Shown here: in pieces, positions 51,669 through 61,895 of the stretch
How positions within the stretch are numbered: position 1 is the first letter of the stretch
How the letters are laid out: every line of letters begins with the position of its first letter
Assembly: GCA_029783825.1 (NCBI GenBank)
Contig: JAREIK010011507.1
Location: forward strand, 1-64,000
Length of the DNA: 64,000 nt
Direction: 5' to 3'
DNA from: Sapria himalayana
Taxonomy: Eukaryota; Streptophyta; Magnoliopsida; Malpighiales; Rafflesiaceae
Program-made: the position numbers and the translations under genes
Notes under the pieces: model-generated
Told to the model about the DNA's origin: nothing
The model's input: the letters and a program-made list of their open reading frames with translations, nothing else
Databases searched by the model: none

Positions 51669-52571
51669 GAGGTTGACCTCCCTCTCTGGTGACCATCTCT
51701 TGAGGTCTATTGATTCTATTTCTTTATCTCATCAGATCTCTTTACTACCATACGACAAAGAGATTGAGATTTAGTAGAAGAAATGAGGTTTATGTTCACA
51801 CAGCTATTCAACAGGCTATTTGCCAACAAGGAGATGAGTATTTTGTTGCTATGTCTTGATGCTAGTGGTAAGACAATCATTCTGTATAAGTTGAAGCTTG
51901 GTGAAATTATCATCACAATTCCTATTATTGTCTTCAATGTTAAGACTATTGAATACAAAAACATCAATTTTACTATGTGGGATGTTGGGGGTCAAGCCAA
52001 GATTCGTCCTTTCTAGAGGGATTACATCCAAAATACCCAAGGTCTCTTATTCGTGGTGGATAGTAATGATAGAGATCGAGTTGTTGAAGCTAGAGATGAG
52101 TTGCATATGATGCTAAATGAAGAAAAGCTTCGAGATGCAGTTTTGTTGGTGTTTGCTATTAAGCAAGATCTTCCCAATGTGATGAATTCAGCTGAAATTA
52201 CTGGCAAGCTAGGAATTCACTCTCTTCTCCAATGCCATTGGCATATTCAGAGCACCTATGCTACCTCTGGCGAGGGCCTCTATGAGGGTCTTGATTAGCT
52301 TTCCAATTACATTGCCAGCAAGTCGTAAACAATTTTTGCAAGATGATGCAAACTTTGTTGAGATATCTGGATGTAGATCTAATCTTTGCCTATTTTGATT
52401 GAGTTTTATTCTGTTATGTGGATGACATCATCTATTTCTAGGGGGATTCAAATTGTATTTATATTTTATATATTGCACGCCTAAAATACAACATCACATT
52501 TACTTTGTTCTGTTCTGTTGTAAGCTGAACTTGTTTGTTTTCTATTTTGTCTTTTTGCCATTGGATCTCAA
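51669..52571 (+). mobile_element. Processed ARF retrocopy insertion
   Basis: A cDNA-like segment carries about 114 bp of 5' leader, an uninterrupted ARF coding region and about 240 bp of 3' untranslated sequence (rich in TTTGTTCTGTTCTGTTG-type text). It is bounded by a 17-bp target-site duplication. A long poly(A) tail is not visible at the junction (only CTCAAA), so it has eroded or was short. LINE-mediated retroposition is the natural mechanism, and a LINE lies 1.6 kb away. Confidence 0.85.
51783..52328 (+). pseudogene. ADP-ribosylation factor (ARF1-like) retropseudogene
   Basis: ARF1-type proteins are small GTPases that recruit coat proteins to Golgi membranes. The reading frame spans exactly 181 codons with no indel, the normal ARF1 length, and has no introns. 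Visible motifs: LDASGKT (P-loop, with the Gly before LDA changed to Cys), WDVGGQ (switch II, intact), [25 protein letters not shown] (near canonical), IKQD for NKQD (Asn to Ile), and [12 protein letters not shown]. Codons 78 (52014-52016) and 172 (52296-52298) are TAG where ARFs have Trp. Codon 2 is Arg and not Gly, so the myristoylation site is lost. The two stops, the P-loop and NKQD changes and the lost Gly2 make it a clear dead copy. Identity to ARF1 is otherwise high, so insertion was fairly recent. Confidence 0.96.
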
Positions 52572-52588
52572 AGGTATAAGAACATATA
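52572..52588. repeat. Right target-site duplication of the ARF retrocopy
   Basis: AGGTATAAGAACATATA, matching 51652-51668 at 16 of 17 positions. Confidence 0.85.
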
Positions 52589-53565
52589 ACTATAAATAAT
52601 TGTCTTTGACTATATGTATAACTATAAAATATTATACATAACTATATTTAAAAATATAATTAACAACATATATTTAATATACATTTTTATATATTAGTAT
52701 ATAAAAATGTATTTTATCATATATAAATACATATAGTTAACATATATAAAATAATATAAAAAAATTATATACCTACTTGTATAAATATAAGTATAACTAT
52801 ATGTGTAACTATATGTATACTCACATTTAACTATATTTATAATTACAAGTATAATAACATACAACATTATGTTTAACTATATGTGTATAACTATATATAA
52901 ATATTTGTATAACTATATATAAATAATTGTATAACTACATAATACTCTAAATAATTAAATATAACTATATTTGTAACTATGTATACATATATGTAAATCT
53001 ATATATTTATTTATAACTTTATATATTTATATATAACTATTTGTATCAATATATCTATATATAACTATATGTTTAACTATATAAACATATTTATTGCTAT
53101 ATATATTATATGTATAATAATATATACCTATAAATAATTGTACCTTCTCATATATATAACTATAAAAGCTATATACATAACTATATTTAAATATATAATT
53201 TACAACTTATATTTAATATACATTTGTATATATTAGTATATCAAAATGTATTTTACTATATCTATACATATACATAACTATATGTATAAATATATAAAAT
53301 TATATGAATAAATATATATACCTACATGTATAAATATAAGTATATCTATATGTATAAACACATGTAACTATATTTATAATTACATGTATAACAACATACA
53401 ACATTATGTTTAATTATGTGTATAACTATATATAAATATTTATAAAATTAAATAAAACTATATATAATTAAATATAACTATAGTTTAACTATTCATACAT
53501 ATACATAAATCTATATATTTGTTTATAACTTTGTATACATTTATGTATAACTACTTATAATACTT

Positions 53566-53998
53566 GGAGCTATAGATCGATGCAAAATAGCCTCAAAAAT
53601 CAGGTATGATTTGGATGATAGCTATCATGTGATACTTTCTTTTTCCTTATAAAACTAATGAATGCTGATAAAATATTCATAAAATTTGAAACTTGTGATC
53701 ATATCACAATGTTCCTATAATAATGAGAGTTATATAAGATCCAATTTGTTTAACAATGTACACCCTCTATTCATTAGGCACACTCGAAGAAAGCTACATG
53801 AGTTGGTATTGAAATCAAACAAATCTCATGAATTTGATGCTTCTTAAAATGAGGTATTGGAGCTATGGATCAATGCAAACCAGCCTCAAAAACCAGGTAT
53901 GATTTGGATGATAGTCATCACATACTACCTTCTTTTTCCTTATTAAACTAATGAATACTAAAAAAATATTCATAAAATTTGAAACTTGTAATAATATT
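53566..53998. repeat. Direct duplication of about 140 bp in element D
   Basis: Copies at about 53566-53705 and 53859-53998 share GGAGCTATRGATC, CAGGTATGATTTGGATGATAG, TTCTTTTTCCTTAT and AATATTCATAAAATTTGAAA. They are separated by about 150 bp of unrelated sequence. Not coding. Confidence 0.85.
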
Positions 53999-54161
53999 AG
54001 GTTTATTTCATGGCTGAATTATGAACTTCTATAGAGTATTATGCATTTCTATTTAATATTTCTTATCATGTAGTTGGTGCTTTGTTTAAAAACTTGATAT
54101 CTACATTAAAACATCAATTAAGTAGCCAAGTGATTTTACACGTGGAACTTGGATTAAGTAT
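53999..54161. other. Element D interior left of the LINE
   Basis: AT-rich sequence without a recognisable gene. The open frame that runs from 54082 into the LINE is fortuitous, because the LINE itself begins at 54182. Confidence 0.5.
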
Positions 54162-54181
54162 ATATGTACTTGTACATTACA
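54162..54181. repeat. Left target-site duplication of the LINE
   Basis: ATATGTACTTGTACATTACA, 20 bp, matches 60511-60530 with two mismatches. Confidence 0.88.
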
Positions 54182-54276
54182 AAAAAAGGAGCTCTCAACT
54201 TCTAGAGAGAGAAAGTTCTATTTTAGAGAGAGACACTGCCATTTTAGGGCGATTTGAGCTCAATTTTGAGCAAAAA

Positions 54277-55616
54277 ATGCAGGATTCGGATCATCTATTT
54301 AATAAAAAATCATTTAGTTCAATTGCCAAAGGGACCGCGCTACTGTTCCCGAGTTTTGACGCAAAGAATGCGTCGCCTACCATGTTATTTACTGAAGATG
54401 AGTTCCAAAAGCTTCCTGAGCCATTCAAGCTTACATTAATCAAGAAATTCTCCCACGACAAGCCAACCTATGAAGAAATATATGCATTTATCGCATCACT
54501 GAAGTTACGGCAAGTTGTGAAAATAGCCATATACGACGGGAAGCACGTTATTTTTCAACTCAAGGAAGAAGACAACTTCCTGAGGTTATGGCTTAGAGGG
54601 CAATGGAGCGTGGCTGGATACCCCATGCACATCCTCAAATGGTCGCCTGATTTTTCACCAACTGTGGAGCCTGCAAATGCACTGGTATGGTTCACACTAC
54701 CCAAGCTTCCATTACATCTATTTAGCAAGCATTTTCTGTATTCTATAGCGTTATGTGTGGGTAAACCATGGTTGATTGATGAGGCCACGGCTTAGATGAC
54801 AAGACCAAGTGCAGCTAGAATCCTCATCGAGGTTAACTGCAAGAAGTCTCCACCGAACAAGATATGGGTAGGCAAAGATTTAGAGCATGGTTTCTGGCAG
54901 AATATAGTTCCAAAAAACATGCCATTTTATTGCTCGAATTGTCTTAAAAGGGCCACGCAGAGGAGGCCTGTATGCTGGCAGAAATGAGGAAAAAGAATGT
55001 AGGGGCATGGGTAAGGAAAGAAAATAGGGAGGGCGAGGCAGAAGAGGGCCGAGAGAAGTAAAGAAGTCAGAACAGGAGGCCATAAAGGAAGAATGCGAAA
55101 ATGGGAAAGAACCGATGGAGGAGAGAGAAAATGATGAAATGGAAGGAGAGGAGAGAAATGGGCTAGGAAGAGGGGAAGGGGGGGGGGGGGTAGAGGGGAG
55201 GGATAGTATGAAGGAAATTAGATGATGGCAAGAGAAAATACCAAGAGAGGGGGAAGGGGTAGAAAGAACATGGAAGAAAAGACCTAAGCTTAAAAGGAGG
55301 AAAAATCAATTATTAGAAAGAATAGAGAATACGATTGGGCTGAGGATGACTTACTTCAGAAGAGGAAATGGAGATAAAAAGCTGGCCATTGTCCAGCAAC
55401 ACCGATGAAGAAAACAAGCTGGATTTTAATGCATCAAGGGATGATCTATGGCTTAAAAAACAGAAACTTAGACATGAACTAAAAGATAGAGAAAAAGCCT
55501 TAGCAGAGATCATGGAATTAAACATTAGTTTAGAAAAAATAAAAAAGTTAAATAAGGTAGAGCAAGCCCCACCGAGTACAAGCAAAACCATAAGAAATAT
55601 GAAAAAAATATGCTAA
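54277..55616 (+). pseudogene. LINE ORF1, DUF4283-like with CCHC zinc knuckle, broken
   Basis: ORF1 of plant LINEs binds the element RNA. The start is chosen at the ATG at 54277 (MQDSDHLF), the first inside the LINE. A DUF4283-like region follows: LRQVVKIAIYDGKHVIFQ, LRLWLRGQWSVAGYPMHILKW, WFTLPKLPLHLFSKHFL, GKPWLIDEATA. A TAG at 54793-54795 interrupts it before MTRPSAARILIEVN. A CCHC knuckle CSNCLKRGHAEEAC (C-X2-C-X4-H-X4-C) is recovered only across a single-base insertion near 54952. Then comes a purine-rich stretch with a G run near 55179-55190, and finally a Lys/Glu-rich coiled C-terminus (KLRHELKDREKALAEIMEL) ending at 55616. At least two lesions, so non-functional. Confidence 0.85.
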
Positions 55617-55669
55617 CATGAAATATGAATCGAAATACATTACTAGAGCACAAGCCAAATACACTTAAA

Positions 55670-58600
55670 ATGAATAGCCTATATTGGAATATAAGAGGAG
55701 TAGCGAACGCTCCTACGATAAATAGGATAAGAAATTTAATTAAAATACACAAACTTAAAATAATAATTTTAGCTGAACCTATGGTAACTAAAGATCAGAT
55801 AGAGAAATATAGAATGAGGATAGGCATGCACAAGGCCTACTCGAATCACAACAGCAAATTATGGATTATGTGGAATAACCCCGCAAATATTGGAATCATA
55901 TCAGAAAATGATCAAATAATAAACTTTAAAATGAGTAAGCAGTCAGAGACTATTCTTATTTCAGTGGTTTATGCAAGTAACATGAAAGAAAAAAGAAAAA
56001 TGCTCTGGCAAGAGATGAATAAATTAGCAGTTAGGAAGTCCCTGTGGATTATAGGAGGGGACTTTAATACAATTAGAAACACATCGGAGAAGAAGGAAGG
56101 CAGGACACCAGACCCAGTAGCAATGTCTCAATTTAATGAGGCTATTGCAAATGCAAATTTAATGGAAGTAGAATACCTAGGTTCAGACTACACTTGATGT
56201 AATAACTGGAAGAATAGGAAAGCGATCTGGTCAAGGCTTGATCAAGTATTAGTCAATGCAAAATGGCTAGATGTTATGGGGGAAGTTAAAGTCCAGCATT
56301 TAGGTAGAACCTGCTCAGACCAGAGCCCACTCTTGATAAGTCTTCAAAAGAAAAAGGGAGGTCAGAAGGCCTTCATATACCAAAATATGTGGGGCTTGCA
56401 CAAGGATTTTGAGTTTATAGTTAAAAATGCATGGGAAAAACCAACACTAGGTAATCCTATGCAAATATTGGGACAAAAATTGAGAGCACTACGTTTGGCT
56501 CTTGACAAATGGAACAAGGAGGTGTTTGGTAATGTAACTATGAAAATTCAGGAGGCAGAGCAGAAAGTCATAGTAGCAGAGAGTAAACATGAAGATAAAC
56601 ACGATGAGATAACCAGGACAGAAGTTAATAGAGCAAAAGCCAAATTAAAACTAAGAATGCATATGGAAGAAATTTATTGGAAGCAAAGAGCGAAAGTTAA
56701 ATGGTTAAAAGATGGAGATAAAAACACGAAATTTTTCAATACTATGGCAAAAATCAAATCACAAAGACTAGGAATAAAAGGAATTAAAAGAGCTAACGGA
56801 GTGTGGGTAGAAAAGGAAGAAGATATTAAAATTGAACTAGAAGGATTATTCAAAAGACAACTAAGTGGGCCAAATATTAATAGAAACTTCACACTAATGG
56901 AGAAAATTAAAAAAATGGTTACGCAAGAAGACAATGAAATTTTAGTAGAATTCCCTATGGAAGAAGAAGTGAATGATGCAATATTTAATGCAAATAAAGA
57001 TAGCACAGCAGGTCCATACGGTTGGAACAATGAATTCTTCCAACGAAGCTGGAATATAATCAAAAAAGAAGTATTAGCAGCTATTAACTGGTTATTCGCG
57101 GGTGCGGAAATCCCAAAAACATGGTCCAGTTCATATATAGTTTTGATTCCTAAAAAGTCAAACCCACAAAATGGAGAAGATTACAGACCAATCAGCTTAT
57201 GTAATACCATATATAAAGTTTTAGCTAAATTACTACCGAAAAGATTGAGCAAGATTTTACCTAATATAATTGACCCTGAACAAGTAGGGTTTGTCAAAAA
57301 TAGGCTGATGATGGAAAGTATCGATTTAACATCGGAAATGAAAAGAGATATTAGGGCTAAGGTGAGAGGTCACAATGTAATCATGAAACTGGATTTAGCT
57401 AAAGCATTTGATAGAGTGAAATGGAATACACTGTTATATAATGAGAAGAATGGGGTTTTCGGAATTTTGGATAGATATTATATATAGATGTATATCTAGT
57501 GCCGGGTAAAAATCCTTATAAACGGCCAAGCAGGTGAAGAATTTAAACCAACCAGAGGTCTCAGGCAGGGGGACCCACTCTCTCCCTCTCTATTCAATAT
57601 TTATTTAGAACTCTTCATAGTAAGCTTAAAGGAGAAGGTCAGAAATGGCAGCATTTTAGCATATAAACAGCCCAAAGACATGCCATTAATATGCTGCTTG
57701 GCATATGCAGACGATGTGATCATATTTACAAATGCTAGTAGCAGATCAATGGAAAATCTGATGGAGCTTATACAAACACTAGAAGAGGAAACATGACAAA
57801 AGCTGAACAAGAACAAATGCCAATTTGTGATAGCAGCTAAAACACCAGAAAACATTGCTCATAAGATTAAAAGGGTTACAGGTTTTGTGCAGTGTAAAGG
57901 AGCATTAATGTATCTGGGATGCCCAATTTATGAAGGAAGAGTAAATGAGGAATACTTTGCATTTTTATTGGATAAGATTTGGCAAAAAATCACCGGTTGG
58001 AAAGAAGACGTATTAAGTATGGCAGGAAGAATCACTTTAATCACTCATGTGCTGCATAGTTCTTTGATGCATATCTTAATGACGACACAACCTCCAAATA
58101 TAATAATAAATAAATTAGAAAGAGAAATGGCTAATTCTCTATGGGGAAAAAGGGAAGGGAAAAATAAGCTGCACTAGAAAAGATGGAGAGATTTATGCTA
58201 CCCACAAGAGGAAGGGGTTTAGGCTTTGTCAGCCTAAAAGATATAGCCAAAGCATGGGCATACAAGAATTGGTGGGGAGTTAAAAAAGATGAAAATATCT
58301 GGGCGGCATTCGTGAAAGCTAAATATGGGTTAGGAAATAATGCATTTAAAAATATGAAAAAAGCATCTAAAAGCTAGAAATTGATGTGTGAACAGCAGAA
58401 CATTGTAGAAAAACACATAATATTAATGAAAAGTGGGTTGAAATAGACATTAAACCCAAACGGAAACTTCACATTAAAAAGTGCTAAAGAGCTAGTACGA
58501 AGCAGAAGACCCTTACAATTGGACGTATCTTGGAAAAAGGATTTGCCTCAAAAAATAAATGTTTTTTGGTGGAAAATTATGTCAAATATTGTCCCTGTAG

Positions 58601-59548
58601 ATGTGAACCTTCAGAAGAAAGGAATAGTACTAGCATCCAGATGTGAATGCTACAATCAAGATATAGAAAGCTCGGATCACCTATTCTCTAAGGGTAAAAT
58701 AGCAGCAAAAGTATGGAATAAATTAGAAATTGAAGCAGATATTGAAGGAAGCACAGCTACATTAAAAAATAGATTAGAAAACTGGTCAAAAAAGTAAACA
58801 AAATATAATATTTTAAAATGGATGAGAAGCTATTTTCCGCATATAGCACTTTGGTGCATATGGAAGGCTAGAAATAGAAGTAGATTTGATAATGTAAAAA
58901 TGGAACATAATGATATCCTGGAAGAAATCAAAAAAGAAACTGCATTTATCACTGCTTGCAGCCCAATAAAAGTGAAAAACATGGAAATAAATGAAGAAAG
59001 AATGCAATAGTAGTAAGAAAAATGCCAATTATTAAAATTGTCAATTGGAATAAACCTGTGCAGGGCAGTCTAACACTAAATACTGATGGGAGCTTTAAGA
59101 AAGAAATGGGAGAAGCTGGTGGAGGAGGGTTAATAAGAAACACGGAGGGAAACGTACTAACAACGTTCACATCAAGGGCTATAGCATCTTCTGCTTTGCA
59201 TGCAGAAATTATAGCTCTAAAAAAGGGCTTGCAAATTTGTAAAGAAAATAATTATCTAAGGATTCAAGCGCAAGTGGATTCAAAAATATTAGCGGATCTA
59301 GTGTAGGGAAAAATATATTTATGGCAATTTGAAGAAGACATTGAAAATATTAAAAATATTCTAAAAGAAATAAAGGGAGAAATAAAACATATAATAGGGA
59401 AGCTAATGCAATTGCAGATAGATTAGCTGAGGAAGGAATGAAAAAAGGGACCCAAGAATTTAGAGGGGAGGATATACCAGATAAATACATAGGCATGATA
59501 AAATTAGATAAAACTGCATTTCTGTATATTAGAATCCAAAAATTATGA
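55670..59548 (+). pseudogene. LINE ORF2: endonuclease, reverse transcriptase, zf-RVT, RNase H; broken
   Basis: ORF2 nicks target DNA and copies the element RNA into it. The start is MNSLYWNIRG at 55670, 53 bp after ORF1. The endonuclease has WNIRG, LAEP, GGDFN and SRLDQ, but the final catalytic SDH is SDQ (His to Gln, near 56320). A TGA at 56195-56197 replaces the Trp expected after GSDYT. The reverse transcriptase has YRPISLCN (about 57183), KLDLAKAFDRVKW (about 57385), a frameshift near 57460, GLRQGDPLSPSLFN (57557 on) and the YADD active site (57704-57715), then a TGA near 57795. Later come LGFVSLKDIAKAWAYKNWW (about 58215), a zf-RVT region (58519-58720: PQKINVFWWKI, ESSDHLF) and RNase H with TDGSF, HAEIIALKKGL, VDSK and, after a frameshift, ANAIADRLAEEG (about 59405). 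The stop is at 59546-59548. It has many lesions and is clearly dead. Confidence 0.92.
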
Positions 59549-60510
59549 GTTAATTTTTAAAAAAAAAGAAGGAAGGGAAAAAAGTACTTATTTATGCCCT
59601 GTAAAGGGCTGAAATTATTTTCTAATGTATTGTTTTGCTATTAACAGGGAGATAAGAGAAGAATAATACGGTTTCCTGGTCCTAAGGGAAATCGAAAAAG
59701 GAAAGAGCTTGTAAATCTATATATGGTTTGGTTGTGTTTTCTTGTTTAATTTTCAGGTTAAAGCTTGAAAATGAAAGAATTAAAAAGAGTAAGAAGTATT
59801 AAATACTGACTAATAGAATGTATGGAATATGACCCTGGTCTAGAGGGGTCATGTAAGACTTTAAATTTATTGATTATGTTGCTACAAGGCTGTTGATTTC
59901 AGCTCAGGCTAAGTGAAAAGAGATAGGCTGGACAAGATTAGAGAGGCATGGAAATGGCTGGAAATAGCTAGCTATGTTGGATATGTTTCGATAAAGGCTG
60001 TGTCTGTTTTTGTATCTGTCCCGAGCCTGTTATTTTGTATCTTGATGTAAGGGATTGGTCTTGAGTCTGTATATAGATATGTAAGTTGAGTCTGTAAGAA
60101 GTCATGTGAGTCGGTCTAGAGTCGGTTGCAGCTACTGGAAGAATGGAGATGGATGAGTCCTTGAAGAATGCAACGAAAGAAAGCTTCATGGTGCATAAGG
60201 CACAAGAAGAGCATTTCCTCACTCAGAAATAAAGCATAGGATGGGTGCAATTATAAAGACTAAAGCATGGAAAGAGAAGGACTTAAACATAGGGCCTTGG
60301 CAGAATACATGATTTTAAAAGATACAAAAGGAGATCACGCAAGCCTAATAGGCAAAAGATAGAAGGATATTACATTAACTCAAAATTTTTATTTTTAGAT
60401 TAGGTTGAAAGTGGGTGTAAAAGGGATAAGGGTAGAAGTAGTTTGTAAAAATGGTATTCCTCCGCCAAAAGAGAGGGTGATAATATTAATAAAATAACCT
60501 TTTAAAAAAA
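59549..60510 (+). other. LINE 3' untranslated region
   Basis: Non-coding sequence from the ORF2 stop to the A-rich end. No gene. The last part (AATATTAATAAAATAACC) resembles a plant polyadenylation context before TTTTAAAAAAAA. Confidence 0.7.
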
Positions 60511-60530
60511 ATACGTACATGTACATTACA
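60511..60530. repeat. Right target-site duplication of the LINE
   Basis: ATACGTACATGTACATTACA matches 54162-54181 at 18 of 20 positions. Confidence 0.88.
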
Positions 60531-60973
60531 TTGTATATATTTCTCAACACATTGCCTTTTATGAGATTTGTTTTCTCTATATAAAAAATGAATTATTTTA
60601 TTTCATAATCTTTCCATTACAACTTTTTATAATCTTGATGAATATTTTTCAAGAAGTGCATTCATATAAGCTTGAATATCTTTCATTACATCAACCACCA
60701 AATAAGCCTTCCATAATGGCACATCATCTTGTTGATTTTCTTCAAGATTTTATTATTCTGTTCACCTCAAACATCAACATTTTCTTCCTCAATTACAAGA
60801 TCCTTCTCTTCCTCAATCTTTTATTCAACCTCAATCTCTTCCTAACTATACTCTAGATCCTAACCTTATGGATATTTAATCTTTTGCCTCTCCTCTACCT
60901 CAACAACCCCAACATAGAAAATAACCCCTTTCTATCTTAATGACTAATTTTGTCTTTCCATCATATCTATTCA
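60531..60973. other. Element D interior between LINE and element E
   Basis: Short CT-rich DNA on the plus strand. One frame (about 60755-60880) reads LKHQHFLPQLQDPSLPQSF then QPQSLPNYTLDPNLMDI and a stop, a Gln/Pro/Leu-rich peptide that might be the N-terminal part of some transposon protein. No family is recognised. The last 3 bp before E are TCA. Confidence 0.3.
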
Positions 60974-61895
60974 CACTACAAAAAAAATTCATTTTAGCTA
61001 GGGATCAATCCCTAGCTAAATTGCAACGGATTAGCTAGGGAATAGCAAGGGATTAATATTTTTTTTTCGAAAAAAAAATAGCAATGGATTAGTGATAAAA
61101 TATTTTTCCTAAATTCCATAAAAAAGTAGGGGATTTAGTAATGGATTTTGCAATGGATTAGTGACAAAAGATTTTCGTAAATTCCATTGAAGAAAAGCGG
61201 GGTTTTTAGTGATAGAATTAGCGACGGATTAGCGACAAAAAATTTTCGTAAATTCCGCTGAAGAAAAGCAGGGAATTTATAGATGGATTAGTGACGGAAT
61301 ACCCCTCGCTAACATCAGCCATTATTTAGCGACAGATATAGCGAGGGATTTTCCCTCGCTAATACAAGCCATTATTTAGCGACGGATTTAGCGAGGGATT
61401 TTCCCTCGCTAATAATATTTATTATTTAGCGATGGATTTAGCAAAAGAATTTTCCTTGCTAATAAAATCCATTATTTAGCAATGGATTTAGCGATAGAAG
61501 TTTCCTTGCTAATAAAATAGATGATTTAGCTACGAATTTAGCGACATAATTTCCCTTACAAATAAAATCCATGATTTAGCGATTGATTTAGCGACGAAAT
61601 TTCCCTTGCTAATATAATCCACGATTTAGTGACTGATTTAGATACAAAATTTTTCTTGCTAATTGAATCCATGATTTAGCGACAGATTTAGCTATGGAAT
61701 TTCTCTTGCTAATAGAATTAATGATTTGGCGACAGATTTAACGATTGATTTAGCGACGGAATTTCCCATACTAATAAAATATATGATTTAGCGATGGATT
61801 TTCTCGAGCTAGTAATATACGTAATATAGAGACAAATTTTCCCTACCTTATAAAATCTATAATTTAGCTACGAATTTAGCGACGACATTTCCTTA
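60974..61895. repeat. Element E subterminal array with exact 50-bp period
   Basis: Between about 61280 and 61740 the motif TTTAGCGACGGATTTAGCGA-like recurs in exact 50-bp steps (TA of TAGCG at 61289, 61339, 61389, 61439, 61489, 61539, 61589, 61639, 61689, 61739), then shifts by 12 bp. The best-preserved units fold: TAGCGAGGGA and its complement flank TTT at 61339-61361 and 61389-61411. These are probable transposase-binding subterminal repeats. Confidence 0.92.

Larger units (their letters stand above)
51120..53560. repeat. Inverted copy of the 545-bp AT-rich array in element D
   Basis: This is the reverse complement of the B array. The marker TTTATAACTTTGTATA recurs near 51540, 53014 (degenerate) and 53522. 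The spacing 51540-53014 is about 1474 bp; subtracting the ARF insertion plus one target duplication (920 bp) leaves about 554 bp, one normal unit. The next spacing is about 508 bp. This supports a pre-existing array that the ARF copy split. Confidence 0.8.
54182..60510 (+). mobile_element. L1-type LINE retrotransposon, full length but inactive
   Basis: A 6.3-kb non-LTR element in plus orientation: a short leader of about 95 bp with GAGAGA words, ORF1 (nucleic-acid binding), ORF2 (endonuclease, reverse transcriptase, zf-RVT, RNase H), a 3' untranslated region of about 960 bp and a short A-rich end (TTTTAAAAAAAA at about 60500-60510). A 20-bp target-site duplication brackets it, which proves the ends and shows a non-truncated insertion. 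The two mismatches in the duplication and the many stops show that it is old. It is inserted in the interior of CACTA element D. Confidence 0.94.
46208..60973 (+). mobile_element. CACTA transposon D, 5' part with nested insertions; far end not seen
   Basis: This starts CACTACATAAAAG at 46208, less conserved than its relatives, directly after (TCTA)n. It is followed by the family's 5' subterminal repeats, the conserved 5' region and the inverted 545-bp AT array, which places it in plus orientation. An ARF retrocopy and a LINE are inserted in it. No TAGTG terminus paired with it is visible before element E begins at 60974, so the right limit given is only the start of E. D may be truncated or may continue beyond E. 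Neither transposase gene is recognisable. Confidence 0.75.

Noticed and set aside
51783..52328. Functional ARF gene
   Set aside because: It has two in-frame stops, no Gly2, and altered P-loop and NKQD motifs.
54082..54276. LINE ORF1 start at 54082
   Set aside because: The target-site duplication places the LINE start at 54182, so the upstream codons are flanking DNA in an accidental open frame.
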